DNA of 64,000 nt from Pectobacterium wasabiae CFBP 3304 (GCF_001742185.1 NZ_CP015750.1:2108001-2172000); one strand, 5' to 3'. Shown: positions 21,722-33,345, counted from the stretch's first letter. Notes: generated by a model not told the origin, from the letters alone. Numbers and translations: made by a program.

Positions 21722-21761
21722 TTGATAGTAATACCACTAAGATATATGATGTCATACAACG
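21722..21761 (+). promoter_or_regulatory. Promoter of the dehydratase gene with overlapping operator
   Basis: TTGATA at 21722-21727 and TATGAT at 21745-21750 are spaced by 17 bp. TGATGTCATACAACG at 21747-21761 agrees with the 20654-20668 palindrome at 12 of 15 positions and overlaps the -10, a classic repressor position. The rest of the 21469-21809 gap holds no gene that I can see. Confidence 0.7.
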
Positions 21762-21809
21762 TGTGGTATCTACCTGATTTTGATTGTGGCTATCAAAGGA
21801 GTTTTTTGC

Positions 21810-23054
21810 ATGATAAAGGTAACAAACGTAAAGACCATTCTAACGTCACCCGGCGGCATTGATCTGGTTGTGGTTAAGGTCGAAACCAATCAGGCCGGTT
21901 TATACGGTTTGGGATGCGCGACTTTTACCCAACGTATTTTCGCAGTTGAAGCGGCCATTAATGAGTACATGAAGCCTTTCCTGATAGGGAAAGATCCGTC
22001 ACGCATTGAAGATATCTGGCAGTCTGCCGTCGTGAGTGGCTACTGGCGCAATGGACCGGTGATGAACAACGCGATCTCGGCTATCGATATGGCGCTGTGG
22101 GATATCAAGGGTAAAGTGGCTAACTTACCGGTCTATGAATTGCTGGGCGGCAAATGCCGCGATGGTATTCCGCTTTATCGCCATTGTGATGGTGCGGATG
22201 CGGTTGCGGCGGAAGATAACATCCGTGCGGCAATGGAAGAAGGGTACCAATATGTTCGCTGCCAGATGGGGATGTACGGCGGTGCGGGGACGGAAGACCT
22301 CAAGTTGATCGCCACCCAGTTGGATAAAGCTAACATTACGCCAAAGCGTTCACCGAGAACGAAAACGCCTGGCATCTATTTCGATCCTGATGCTTATGCC
22401 AGAAGTATTCCGGCATTTTTTGATCATCTGCGTAATAAGATCGGTTTTGATGTTGAATTTATTCATGATGTCCATGAGCGTGTGTCACCCGTTACCGCTC
22501 TGCAAATGGCGAAATCTCTGGAAGACTACAAACTCTTTTACCTTGAAGATCCGGTGGCACCGGAGAATGTTGATTTCCTTAGTGTGATGCGCCAGCAAAC
22601 ATCTACCCCAATAGCGATGGGTGAGTTATTTGTTCATGTCGCTGAGTACAAACACCTCATTACCAATCATCTTATCGATTTTATTCGTTGTCATATTAGT
22701 ATGATAGGTGGGATTACCCCAGCCAGAAAACTGGCCGCGTTAGCCGAATTACACGGTGTGAGAACCGCCTGGCATGGCCCGGGTGATATTTCTCCTGTCG
22801 GTGTGGTTGCGAATATGCACATTGATATGAGTATTACCAATCTGGGTATTCAAGAATATACGCCAATGAACGAGGCACTCAGGGACGTGTTCCCCGGCTG
22901 CCCAGACATTGAAGGTGGATACGCTTACCTGAATGATAAACCAGGGCTGGGGATCGATATTGATGAAAACAAAGCAAAACAGTTCCCTGTTGAAGGGGGA
23001 TTGCCGTCATGGACGAATGCCCGCTTGCCGGATGGCACTGCGGCGCGCCCTTAA
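21810..23054 (+). CDS. Enolase-superfamily sugar-acid dehydratase (ManD/RspA subgroup)
   Basis: This 414-residue protein belongs to the mannonate dehydratase subgroup, which dehydrates D-mannonate and/or D-gluconate to 2-keto-3-deoxygluconate. Metal ligands are Asp220 (FIHDVHER), Glu246 (YLEDPV) and Glu272 (AMGELF); catalytic His222 and His322 are present. Residue 324 is proline (WHGPGDISPV); from memory, Pro rather than Ala there marks the low-efficiency or gluconate-active members. ATG 21810 has AAAGGAG upstream. It is transcribed in the same direction as the GntR gene from its own operator-controlled promoter. Gluconate made by the IdnD/IdnO-like pair is a plausible substrate. Confidence 0.87.
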   Translation: MIKVTNVKTILTSPGGIDLVVVKVETNQAGLYGLGCATFTQRIFAVEAAINEYMKPFLIGKDPSRIEDIWQSAVVSGYWRNGPVMNNAISAIDMALWDIKGKVANLPVYELLGGKCRDGIPLYRHCDGADAVAAEDNIRAAMEEGYQYVRCQMGMYGGAGTEDLKLIATQLDKANITPKRSPRTKTPGIYFDPDAYARSIPAFFDHLRNKIGFDVEFIHDVHERVSPVTALQMAKSLEDYKLFYLEDPVAPENVDFLSVMRQQTSTPIAMGELFVHVAEYKHLITNHLIDFIRCHISMIGGITPARKLAALAELHGVRTAWHGPGDISPVGVVANMHIDMSITNLGIQEYTPMNEALRDVFPGCPDIEGGYAYLNDKPGLGIDIDENKAKQFPVEGGLPSWTNARLPDGTAARP

Positions 23055-23094
23055 TCAGAAACTTAGTGGCGTCAATTCGTTTTAATGTTGCTTT

Positions 23095-23122
23095 AAAAGC
23101 CGGCAGCTATCGTCGGCTTTTA
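23095..23122 (+). terminator. Terminator of the dehydratase gene
   Basis: The stem AAAAGCCG at 23095-23102 with CGGCTTTT at 23114-23121 has an 11-base loop. It lies 40 bp past the stop codon. Confidence 0.8.
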
Positions 23123-23463
23123 TGCGATTGATGGATTAATAAAGACCAAGGCGAGGTATAGATCCCTTCCAGTCGGGTTGTTTGGACTTCGTTATTGCAG
23201 GTGAAATATTTGCATTTAATAAAAATAATGTTATTTATCATTTATATGAATAAGATTTCCTGCCTATCCCCCCACAAAACGAACAAAATCTGATAAGCTA
23301 TTCGCCGATTTTATGCCCGTGTGTCAACTGTCGTCGCTGTTTGAAACGACGTATTTTTTCAGGTGATGTTTACACATTGGCGAGCAAAATTTCGAATAGC
23401 GGTTTGCAGATTACCCATTGCACGGCTATTCGCCGTATTTTCTCGATAAACTTGGAGGTTTTC
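23123..23463 (+). other. Intergenic region upstream of sspA
   Basis: No gene is seen. The stretch 23205-23260 is very AT-rich and probably carries the sspA promoter, but several -10-like hexamers overlap and I cannot choose. The 11-mer GCTATTCGCCG occurs twice, near 23298 and 23427. The sspA frame is open to 23341, upstream of the real start. Confidence 0.5.
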
Positions 23464-24105
23464 ATGGCTGTCGCTGCCAACAAACGTTCGGTAATGACGC
23501 TGTTTTCTGGTCCATCCGACATTTTTAGCCATCAGGTCCGCATCGTATTGGCGGAAAAGGGTGTGAGTGTCGAGATTGAACAGGTGGACATGGATAATCT
23601 GCCTCAGGATCTTATTGACCTCAATCCTTACGGTTCCGTGCCGACGCTGGTCGATCGCGAACTGACGCTCTATGAATCACGAATTATCATGGAGTATCTG
23701 GATGAACGTTTTCCTCATCCGCCGTTAATGCCCGTCTATCCGGTTGCGCGCGGTAACAGCCGCCTGATGATGCATCGCATTGAGAGCGACTGGTATTCTT
23801 TACTGAAAAAAATTACGCATGGCAGCGCTCAGGAAGCGGATGCGGCGCGTAAGCAATTGCGTGAAGAACTGCTGGCTATTGCCCCGGTGTTCAATGAAGC
23901 GCCTTATTTCATGAGTGAAGAGTTCAGCCTGGTAGATTGCTACCTGGCTCCGCTGCTGTGGCGTCTGCCGCAGTTAGGTATTGAACTGAGTGGGTCGGGC
24001 GCGAAGGAGCTGAAAGGCTACATGACACGCGTCTTTGAGCGTGATGCGTTCCTGGCTTCCCTGACGGAAGTGGAACGTGAAATGCGTTTGCAAACCCGAG
24101 GTTAA
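23464..24105 (+). CDS. sspA: Stringent starvation protein A
   Basis: SspA is a glutathione-S-transferase-fold protein that binds RNA polymerase and helps stationary-phase and acid-stress gene expression; it has no GST activity in E. coli. The thioredoxin-like N-terminal domain carries the conserved SGPSDIFSHQVRIVLAEKGV stretch, and the helical domain contains FSLVDCYLAPLLWRLP. I use ATG 23464 (213 aa), matching MAVAANKRS of E. coli; the frame is open further upstream. sspB follows 5 bp downstream. Confidence 0.97.
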   Translation: MAVAANKRSVMTLFSGPSDIFSHQVRIVLAEKGVSVEIEQVDMDNLPQDLIDLNPYGSVPTLVDRELTLYESRIIMEYLDERFPHPPLMPVYPVARGNSRLMMHRIESDWYSLLKKITHGSAQEADAARKQLREELLAIAPVFNEAPYFMSEEFSLVDCYLAPLLWRLPQLGIELSGSGAKELKGYMTRVFERDAFLASLTEVEREMRLQTRG

Positions 24106-24110
24106 ACTGT

Positions 24111-24614
24111 ATGGCGTTGTCTCAACTGTCTCCGCGTCGTCCGTATTTATTACGGGCTTTTTATGATTGGTTGCTGGATAACCAATTAACGCCTCATCTG
24201 GTAGTCGATGTCACTTTGCCGGATGTTATGGTGCCGATGGAGTTTGCCCGTGACGGCCAGATCGTGCTGAATATCGCACCGCGTGCTGTTGGTGGCCTTG
24301 AGTTAGCTGATGACAGCGTTCGTTTCAATGCCCGTTTTGGCGGCGTACCGCGTCAGGTTCATGTGCCGATGGCGGCCGTAATGGCGATTTACGCGCGTGA
24401 GAATGGGGCTGGAACGATGTTTGAGTCCGAACCTGCTTACGAAGGCGCAGGCGAATATGAAGACTTTCAGGAAGGCGCACCCGCTTCAGGGACGGTCATG
24501 TCGATTGTCGATAGCTCGCCTGATTCTGAAGCACCTGAGGATGGCTCAGGTTCTGATGACGAACCGCCACAGCCGCCTAAAGGTGGCAGACCCTCGTTGC
24601 GGGTCGTTAAATAA
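24111..24614 (+). CDS. sspB: ClpXP protease specificity-enhancing factor SspB
   Basis: SspB tethers ssrA-tagged proteins and the anti-sigma fragment N-RseA to ClpXP. The Sm-like substrate-binding domain occupies about 1-110 (YLLRAFYDWLLDNQLTPHLV). It is followed by an acidic flexible linker and the C-terminal ClpX-binding tail, here GRPSLRVVK. The length of 167 residues is close to the 165 of E. coli. It is cotranscribed with sspA. Confidence 0.97.
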   Translation: MALSQLSPRRPYLLRAFYDWLLDNQLTPHLVVDVTLPDVMVPMEFARDGQIVLNIAPRAVGGLELADDSVRFNARFGGVPRQVHVPMAAVMAIYARENGAGTMFESEPAYEGAGEYEDFQEGAPASGTVMSIVDSSPDSEAPEDGSGSDDEPPQPPKGGRPSLRVVK

Positions 24615-24624
24615 ATTCGTTCCC

Positions 24625-24650
24625 AAGGGCACCTCTACGGTGCCCTTTCT
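24625..24650 (+). terminator. Terminator of sspAB
   Basis: The stem AAGGGCACC/GGTGCCCTT with a TCTAC loop is followed by TCTTAT. The ERIC repeat starts right behind it. Confidence 0.85.
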
Positions 24651-24777
24651 TATACCCGTCATACTTCAAGCTACAGGTGCGTTGGTTACGTTCATTCACC
24701 CGAATCACTTACCTAAGTAAGCTCATCGGGATTCTCTCTCTTGCCGCCTTCCTGTAACTCGAATTATTTAGGGTATA
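24651..24777. repeat. ERIC repeat, full length (127 bp)
   Basis: This begins TATACCCGTCATACTTCAAG and ends GAATTATTTAGGGTATA, 127 bp long. The core is CACTTACCTAAGTAAGCTCA; the flanking bases differ from the 5829 copy but keep pairing. It lies between the convergent sspB and budC genes, directly behind the sspB terminator. Confidence 0.95.
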
Positions 24778-24841
24778 TCGTTAGAATTACTATGACTCAA
24801 GTGCGCAAAGCACATGTTCCTTTTGGGTTCGCAACGTATCG

Positions 24842-25624
<783 letters not shown>

Positions 25625-25824
25625 TTAATGAAATCCAATCTCAATAAAGACAAGTAAATGCCGAAGATAAGTGTACGCCTTTATCGTGATGCTGAAGGAT
25701 TTATTACGAAAAGTTCTTTAAAACGAAGTGGAAAGATGAAGGGTTTATGAGCTTATCTGGTGTGAAATTCTAAAAAAGAGAGTGGATTGTTGCCATCGGT
25801 TGCTAACAGGCGCTTCAGATACAG

Positions 25825-25857
25825 CCGGAAAAGAAAAGGGCAGCTAGCGCTGCCCTT
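25825..25857 (-). terminator. Terminator of gltBD
   Basis: Read on the minus strand, AAGGGCAGC and GCTGCCCTT form a 9-bp stem with a 4-base loop, followed by TTCTTTTCC. It lies 19 bp past the gltD stop. Confidence 0.85.
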
Positions 25858-25875
25858 AAGAGACGTGATGCGTTT

Positions 25876-27303
<1,428 letters not shown>

Positions 27304-30300
27304 TTACTGCGCCTGAACCCGCAGCTCGGCTGCGGAACGACTACGGTGACCCAACAATGCCTTCACATCACTTGACTTCGGTTTCACCAGAGCAAATTTC
27401 GGTGCCCAGGTCGGCCAGTTAGCGAGGATCTCTTCTCCGCGGTGTGAACCGGTCTGCTGCACATGCTCGGTGATCAGGCCACGCAGATGCTCTTCATGAA
27501 TAGCCAATTCTTCAACATCCAGCACTTCTACCAGCTCTGGATTTACGCGTTTACGGAATTCACCGTCTTCATCCAGCACGTAGGCGAACCCACCCGTCAT
27601 ACCTGCGCCAAAGTTCACGCCAGTACGACCCAGCACGCAGACGATACCGCCCGTCATGTATTCACAGCCGTTATCGCCGATACCTTCTACCACGGTGATA
27701 CAGCCGGAGTTACGCACGGCGAAACGTTCGCCAGCGCGGCCTGCGGCAAACAGCTTACCGCCGGTAGCGCCGTAGAGGCAGGTATTACCGATGATGCTGG
27801 CTTCGTGGCTACGGAAGGCTGAACCCACCGGAGGACGCACGGAGATACTACCGCCCGCCATACCTTTGCCCACGTAGTCGTTGGCATCGCCCGTTAATTT
27901 CAGTTCAAGGCCGCCTGCGTTCCAGACACCAAAGCTCTGTCCTGCGGTACCGGAGAAGTGAGCTTTAATCGGATCGCCAGCCAGCCCTTGATCGCCATGC
28001 TTCTCGGCAATTGCGCCAGACAGCGTCGCGCCGACGGAGCGATCGGTGTTGCGGATATCGAAGTAGAGTGCTTTGCCCTGTTTCGCATCGATGTGCGGCT
28101 GTGCTTGTGCCAGCAGCTCTTTGTTCAACAAGCCTTTATCGAACGACAGATTGCTTTCAGTACAGTACAGCGCTTTGCCTGGCTGAGGCTGTGCGGCGTG
28201 CAGCAGTGGCGACAGGTCCAGTTTGTTCTGCTTAGCGCTGAAACCGTCTAGCTCAACCAGCAAGTCAGTACGACCAATCAGATCCACCAGACGGCTGACG
28301 CCCAATTCTGCCATCAGCACGCGGGTTTCATGTGCGATGAAGTGGAAGTAGTTGGTTACGCGCTCAGGCAAGCCGTGGTAGTGATCGCGACGCAGCTTCT
28401 CATCCTGCGTTGCAACACCCGTTGCACAGTTATTCAGGTGGCAGATACGCAGGTATTTACAGCCCAGCGCCACCATTGGCCCGGTGCCGAAGCCGAAGCT
28501 TTCTGCACCCAGAATCGCCGCTTTGACGATATCCAGACCGGTTTTCAGACCACCGTCCACTTGAAGGCGGATTTTGTGGCGCAGTCCGTTGGATACCAGA
28601 GCCTGCTGTGTTTCAACCAGCCCCAGCTCCCACGGGCAGCCCGCGTATTTCACGGAGGACAACGGGCTGGCACCTGTGCCGCCGTCGTAACCGGCGATGG
28701 TGATTAGGTCAGCATAAGCCTTGGCAACGCCGGTAGCGATCGTACCAACCCCCGGCTCGGACACCAGTTTCACCGAAATCATCGCTTTCGGGTTGACCTG
28801 TTTCAGATCGAAAATCAACTGTGCCAGATCTTCGATAGAGTAAATATCGTGGTGTGGCGGTGGTGAAATCAGCGTCACGCCCGGTACGGAATAGCGCAGA
28901 CGGGCAATGTACGGCGTGACTTTATCACCCGGTAACTGGCCGCCTTCGCCCGGCTTCGCGCCCTGCGCCACTTTAATCTGAATGACATCGGCGTTGACCA
29001 GATAGGCTGGTGTGACACCAAAGCGACCAGAAGCAACCTGCTTGATACGTGAAACTTTATTGGTGCCGTAACGCGCTGGATCTTCACCACCCTCACCGGA
29101 GTTGGAGAAACCACCCAGTCCGTTCATCGCTTCTGCCAGCGATTCATGGGCTTCGGGGCTGAGTGCGCCGATAGACATGGCTGCGGTATCGAAACGTTTG
29201 AACATTTCAGTGGCTGGTTCAACGCTGTCGATAGCGATGGCCGCACCTTCTTGCGGTTTCAGCGCCAGCAGGTCGCGTAATGTTGCGGCCGGACGCTCGT
29301 TAACCAGTTTGGCGTATTGCTCATAATCGCTGTACTCCCCGGTTTTCACCGCGGTTTGCAGCGTGGTGACGACATCCGGGTTGTAGGCATGGTATTCGCC
29401 GCCGTGAACAAACTTCAGCAGGCCGCCTTGTTCCAGCGTTTTGCGCTTCAGCCAGGCACGCTTGGACAGGTTCAGCAGATCCTGTTCGAAGTCGCTGTAG
29501 TTTGCCCCGCCGATGCGGCTGACTACGCCCAGGAAGCATTCCGTCGACACATCTTTATGCAGACCCACGGCTTCAAACAGCTTGGAGCAGCGATAAGACG
29601 CAATCGTCGAGATGCCCATTTTGGACATAATCTTGTACAGGCCTTTATTGATGCCGTTACGGTAGTTCAACATCACGGCCCGATAAGGTTTGTCGATGGT
29701 GTGGTTATCCACCATCCGCGCCAGCGTTTCGTAGGCGAGGTAAGGGTAGATAGCCGTCGCACCAAAGCCTAACAGTACGGCAAAGTGGTGCGGGTCGCGT
29801 GCACTGGCGGTTTCCACAATGATGTTGGCATCGCAGCGCAGGCTCTTTTCCACCAAACGGCGCTGAACGGCACCCACGGCCATTGGTGCAGGGACAGGCA
29901 GACGAGATTCACTGATGCCGCGGTCGGACAGCACCAGCAGAACGGCGCCGTCTCTGACTTTGCTTTCTGCTTCGTCACACAGTTTTTCGATGGTCTGTTG
30001 CAGTGATTGCTGCGACGGATCAAACGTCAGATCCAGTGTGTCGGCGCGATAGTGCAGCTCATCCTGCGACGTCAACTGTGTGAAGTCGGAGTAAAGCAGG
30101 ATCGGCGATTTAAAGCTTAGACGGTGGGCCTGACCTTCCGCTTCGCAGAAGACGTTCATTTCACGACCAATGCTGGTCGCTAGCGACATCACATGTGCTT
30201 CGCGTAGTGGATCGATCGGCGGGTTGGTGACCTGCGCGAACTGTTGACGGAAGTAGTCATAAATGATGCGTGGACGGCTCGACAGCACGGCGAACGGTGT

Positions 30301-31764
30301 ATCGTCACCCATGGAACCGGTCGCTTCCTGACCATTTTCACCTAGTACGCGGATAACCTGATCCAGCTCTTCGCTGCTGTAGCCGTACTGTTTCTGGTAG
30401 GTTTCCAGCAGCTCGTTGTTGAATTCACGGCTACCGACCTGATCGTCTGGCAACTCTTCAAACGGCACCAGACGCTTAACGTTTTTCTCCATCCACTCTT
30501 TGTAAGGATGGCGGCTTTTCAGATCGTTATCGGTTTCGGCAGAGTGCAGAATGCGACCGCTGCGGGTGTCGATTACCATCAGCTCGCCCGGACCGACGCG
30601 GCCTTTTTCAACCACTTCATCCGGCTGATAATCCCAGATACCGACTTCAGACGCGCAGGTGATCAGTTTGTCTTTGGTGATGACATAGCGCGCGGGGCGC
30701 AGGCCGTTACGATCCAGGTTACAGGCTGCATAGCGCCCGTCGGACATCACGATACCGGCTGGGCCATCCCACGGCTCCATGTGCATGGAGTTAAAGTCGA
30801 AGAATGAGCGCAGTTCAGGATCCATATCCGGGTTGTTCTGCCAGGCTGGCGGAACCAGCAGGCGCATGGCGCGGATGATATCCATCCCGCCGCTCAGGAA
30901 CAGTTCCAGCATGTTGTCCAGCGAGCTGGAGTCGGAGCCGGTTTCGTTAACGAACGGTGCGGCATCCTGCAAATCTGGAATCAGCGGGGTTTTGAATTTG
31001 TAAGCACGTGCGCGCGCCCATTGGCGGTTACCGGCAATCGTGTTGATTTCACCGTTGTGCGCCAGATAGCGGAACGGCTGCGCCAGTGGCCAGCGCGGTA
31101 CGGTGTTGGTTGAGAAGCGCTGGTGGAACAGGCAAATTGCTGACTCCATACGCAGATCGGCCAGATCGAGGTAGAAACGTGGCAGATCCGCTGGCATGCA
31201 CAGACCTTTATAGATCGTCACCAGATTGGAGAAACTACACACGTAGAACTCTTTGTCTTCGATGCGCTTTTCAATACGGCGACGCGCCATAAACAGGCGG
31301 CGTTCCATATCTCGTTGACGCCAGCCTGCCGGGGCGTTAACGAAAATCTGCTCAATACGTGGCATAGATGACAGGGCAATTTCACCCAGTACATCTGGGT
31401 TGGTCGGAACTTCACGCCAGCCTAGTACGGACAGCGTTTCATTCTGCAACTCTTCTTCTACAATCCGACGCGTAGCGCGAGCCAGCTCTTCGTCCTGATT
31501 GAGAAACATCATGCCAACGGCGTAATTTTTGGCTAAGCGCCAGCCGTGCTCTTCTGCCACCAGGCGAAAGAAACGATCGGGCTTCTGAAGTAATAAACCG
31601 CAGCCGTCGCCAGTCTTGCCGTCAGCAAGGATTGCGCCACGGTGCTGCATGCGTGCGAGTGCGTGAATAGCGGTACGCACTACTTTATGGCTCGGCTCAC
31701 CTTCTATATGGGCGATTAGTCCGAAACCACAGTTATCTCTCTCTTGGGATGCATCGTACAACAT
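27304..31764 (-). CDS. gltB: Glutamate synthase [NADPH] large subunit
   Basis: GltB makes two glutamates from glutamine and 2-oxoglutarate, the assimilation route at low ammonium. I start at ATG 31762-31764 (1486 aa), with GGGGAGG upstream; this leaves an 11-residue propeptide before the nucleophile Cys12 (ERDNCGFG). A longer frame to 31800 has no support. The type II glutaminase domain is followed by the central domain, an FMN-binding synthase domain (GEGGEDPARYGTNK; the 3Fe-4S cysteines in CKYLRICHLNNC) and the C-terminal beta-helix. The leader is long, and Lrp control is known in E. coli. Confidence 0.98.
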   Translation of the reverse strand: MLYDASQERDNCGFGLIAHIEGEPSHKVVRTAIHALARMQHRGAILADGKTGDGCGLLLQKPDRFFRLVAEEHGWRLAKNYAVGMMFLNQDEELARATRRIVEEELQNETLSVLGWREVPTNPDVLGEIALSSMPRIEQIFVNAPAGWRQRDMERRLFMARRRIEKRIEDKEFYVCSFSNLVTIYKGLCMPADLPRFYLDLADLRMESAICLFHQRFSTNTVPRWPLAQPFRYLAHNGEINTIAGNRQWARARAYKFKTPLIPDLQDAAPFVNETGSDSSSLDNMLELFLSGGMDIIRAMRLLVPPAWQNNPDMDPELRSFFDFNSMHMEPWDGPAGIVMSDGRYAACNLDRNGLRPARYVITKDKLITCASEVGIWDYQPDEVVEKGRVGPGELMVIDTRSGRILHSAETDNDLKSRHPYKEWMEKNVKRLVPFEELPDDQVGSREFNNELLETYQKQYGYSSEELDQVIRVLGENGQEATGSMGDDTPFAVLSSRPRIIYDYFRQQFAQVTNPPIDPLREAHVMSLATSIGREMNVFCEAEGQAHRLSFKSPILLYSDFTQLTSQDELHYRADTLDLTFDPSQQSLQQTIEKLCDEAESKVRDGAVLLVLSDRGISESRLPVPAPMAVGAVQRRLVEKSLRCDANIIVETASARDPHHFAVLLGFGATAIYPYLAYETLARMVDNHTIDKPYRAVMLNYRNGINKGLYKIMSKMGISTIASYRCSKLFEAVGLHKDVSTECFLGVVSRIGGANYSDFEQDLLNLSKRAWLKRKTLEQGGLLKFVHGGEYHAYNPDVVTTLQTAVKTGEYSDYEQYAKLVNERPAATLRDLLALKPQEGAAIAIDSVEPATEMFKRFDTAAMSIGALSPEAHESLAEAMNGLGGFSNSGEGGEDPARYGTNKVSRIKQVASGRFGVTPAYLVNADVIQIKVAQGAKPGEGGQLPGDKVTPYIARLRYSVPGVTLISPPPHHDIYSIEDLAQLIFDLKQVNPKAMISVKLVSEPGVGTIATGVAKAYADLITIAGYDGGTGASPLSSVKYAGCPWELGLVETQQALVSNGLRHKIRLQVDGGLKTGLDIVKAAILGAESFGFGTGPMVALGCKYLRICHLNNCATGVATQDEKLRRDHYHGLPERVTNYFHFIAHETRVLMAELGVSRLVDLIGRTDLLVELDGFSAKQNKLDLSPLLHAAQPQPGKALYCTESNLSFDKGLLNKELLAQAQPHIDAKQGKALYFDIRNTDRSVGATLSGAIAEKHGDQGLAGDPIKAHFSGTAGQSFGVWNAGGLELKLTGDANDYVGKGMAGGSISVRPPVGSAFRSHEASIIGNTCLYGATGGKLFAAGRAGERFAVRNSGCITVVEGIGDNGCEYMTGGIVCVLGRTGVNFGAGMTGGFAYVLDEDGEFRKRVNPELVEVLDVEELAIHEEHLRGLITEHVQQTGSHRGEEILANWPTWAPKFALVKPKSSDVKALLGHRSRSAAELRVQAQ

Positions 31765-32415
31765 ATTAGTGAACCTCCCCAGGCTCTGTGTGACTCTCAC
31801 AACCTACTGCGAGAAAGCACCGTGGCGTTGAGCGGCTAGTATTACGCTCTCTTCTTCGGCCTCTCGTGACGGTCTCACAAGTGGTAAATGACTTGTTTTT
31901 AGAGGGAGTCTTCATTTACTGCATAAATATGACGAATCATGGACCCGTCAGGAAAGCTTCCAGCGGATCCCCAAATTAGCGAGAAACCCTGTTCAGGTCA
32001 AATACCAGTGCAAAATGTGCTGATAAGCGATAATTTTTAGTTATATCTATGAAAGATAATGATTTTTTTAGAAAAATCATCTCGGTGGATGGATATGGGA
32101 TTACATTGAAATGTGAGCTGTATCACTATACAAAAGCATAAGAACCCTTATCCATGCTAGGTTCTTTCTGCGTTGTAGAATATTCTGCTGCATATGGCTA
32201 CTTTTAGATTTTATGAAACTATTTTTAAGTATTGCTTCATCTTCTCATCAGGTGTGTCGACGAGATAAGAAAAATTAATTGGCACGGACGTGAGTTTATT
32301 TTCACTAAAAGCGAATAAAAATGCATTTCATTGGCATGTGTGTGATTGATCGCGGTCATCGCGAAGGGGGCAAGAGAGAGGTAGTCTGCTGTTCCTTAAG
32401 GGAGCAGGCTAGAAT
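31765..32415. other. gltB-yhcC divergent intergenic region
   Basis: About 650 bp without a gene. The first 160 bp upstream of gltB are GC-balanced and are probably the transcribed leader. The stretch 32030-32340 is strongly AT-rich, with many A/T tracts, as expected for Lrp- and IHF-bound control regions of gltBDF in E. coli. I do not see a site clear enough to mark. Confidence 0.5.
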
Positions 32416-33345
32416 ATGCAATTGCAAAAATTAATCAATATGTTTGGCGGAAATCTTCAACGTCGCTATGGCGAGAAGATCCACAAGCTGACACTGCACG
32501 GCGGGTTTAATTGCCCCAACCGCGATGGCACGCTGGGGCGAGGTGGTTGCACGTTCTGTAATGTCGCCTCGTTTGCCGATGAACAGATGCAGCAACGCAG
32601 TATTGCGCAGCAGTTGGAAGCACAGGCGGGAAAGGTGAATAGGGCCAAGCGCTATCTGGCCTATTTTCAGGCGTATACCAGTACCTATGCCGAAGTTCAG
32701 GTACTGGAGAGTATGTATCAGGAAGCGTTGAAGCAGGCCGAGATGGTGGGGCTTTGCGTGGGGACTCGTCCCGACTGCGTGCCAGATGCCGTACTGGATT
32801 TATTGTCCCGTTACCACGATCGCGGCTATGAAGTTTGGCTGGAGCTTGGGTTGCAAAGTGCCTGTGACAAAACGCTGCACCGTATTAATCGTGGGCATGA
32901 TTTCGCCTGCTATCAGGAAACCACCCGCCGCGCGCGTGAACGCGGTTTGAAGGTGTGCAGCCATCTGATTGTCGGTTTACCGAGAGAAGACGCACAGCGC
33001 TGTTTAACGACGCTGGAGCAGGTCGTTGAGACCGGGGTGGAAGGTATTAAGCTTCACCCACTCCATATCGTGGAGGGCAGCACGATGGCTAAGGCCTGGC
33101 GAGCCGGAAGGTTGCCCGAATTGGCCTTGGATCGCTACGTCGAGACGGCGGGAGAGATGATTCGCCATACGCCGCCTGACGTGATCTACCACCGCATTTC
33201 CGCCAGCGCCCGACGTCCGACCCTGCTGGCCCCGCTCTGGTGTGAAAATCGCTGGACGGGCATGGTAGAGCTGGACCGCTATCTGCAAACGCATGGTGTA
33301 CAGGGTTCAGCACTCGGCACACCTTACCAGTACGATGGCGTCTGA
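32416..33345 (+). CDS. yhcC: Radical SAM protein YhcC (TIGR01212 family)
   Basis: This is a radical SAM enzyme of unproven substrate. The cluster cysteines are Cys33, Cys45 and Cys48 in a spaced arrangement (CPNRDGTLGRGGCTFC) typical of the YhcC/Elp3-like group rather than plain CxxxCxxC. GTRPDCVPD, LGLQSACDKTLHRINRGHD and HLIVGLPREDAQ mark the rest of the TIM barrel. The 309 residues match E. coli. It is divergent from gltB, as in E. coli, and upstream of arcB by 118 bp. Confidence 0.94.
   Translation: MQLQKLINMFGGNLQRRYGEKIHKLTLHGGFNCPNRDGTLGRGGCTFCNVASFADEQMQQRSIAQQLEAQAGKVNRAKRYLAYFQAYTSTYAEVQVLESMYQEALKQAEMVGLCVGTRPDCVPDAVLDLLSRYHDRGYEVWLELGLQSACDKTLHRINRGHDFACYQETTRRARERGLKVCSHLIVGLPREDAQRCLTTLEQVVETGVEGIKLHPLHIVEGSTMAKAWRAGRLPELALDRYVETAGEMIRHTPPDVIYHRISASARRPTLLAPLWCENRWTGMVELDRYLQTHGVQGSALGTPYQYDGV

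Noticed and set aside
17116-23054. Genomic island with integrase or attachment repeats
   Set aside because: No integrase, transposase, tRNA or flanking direct repeat was seen; it is only a metabolic cassette at a conserved junction.
31801-32415. Small genes in the gltB-yhcC gap
   Set aside because: Only short AT-rich frames without ribosome-binding sites are found.
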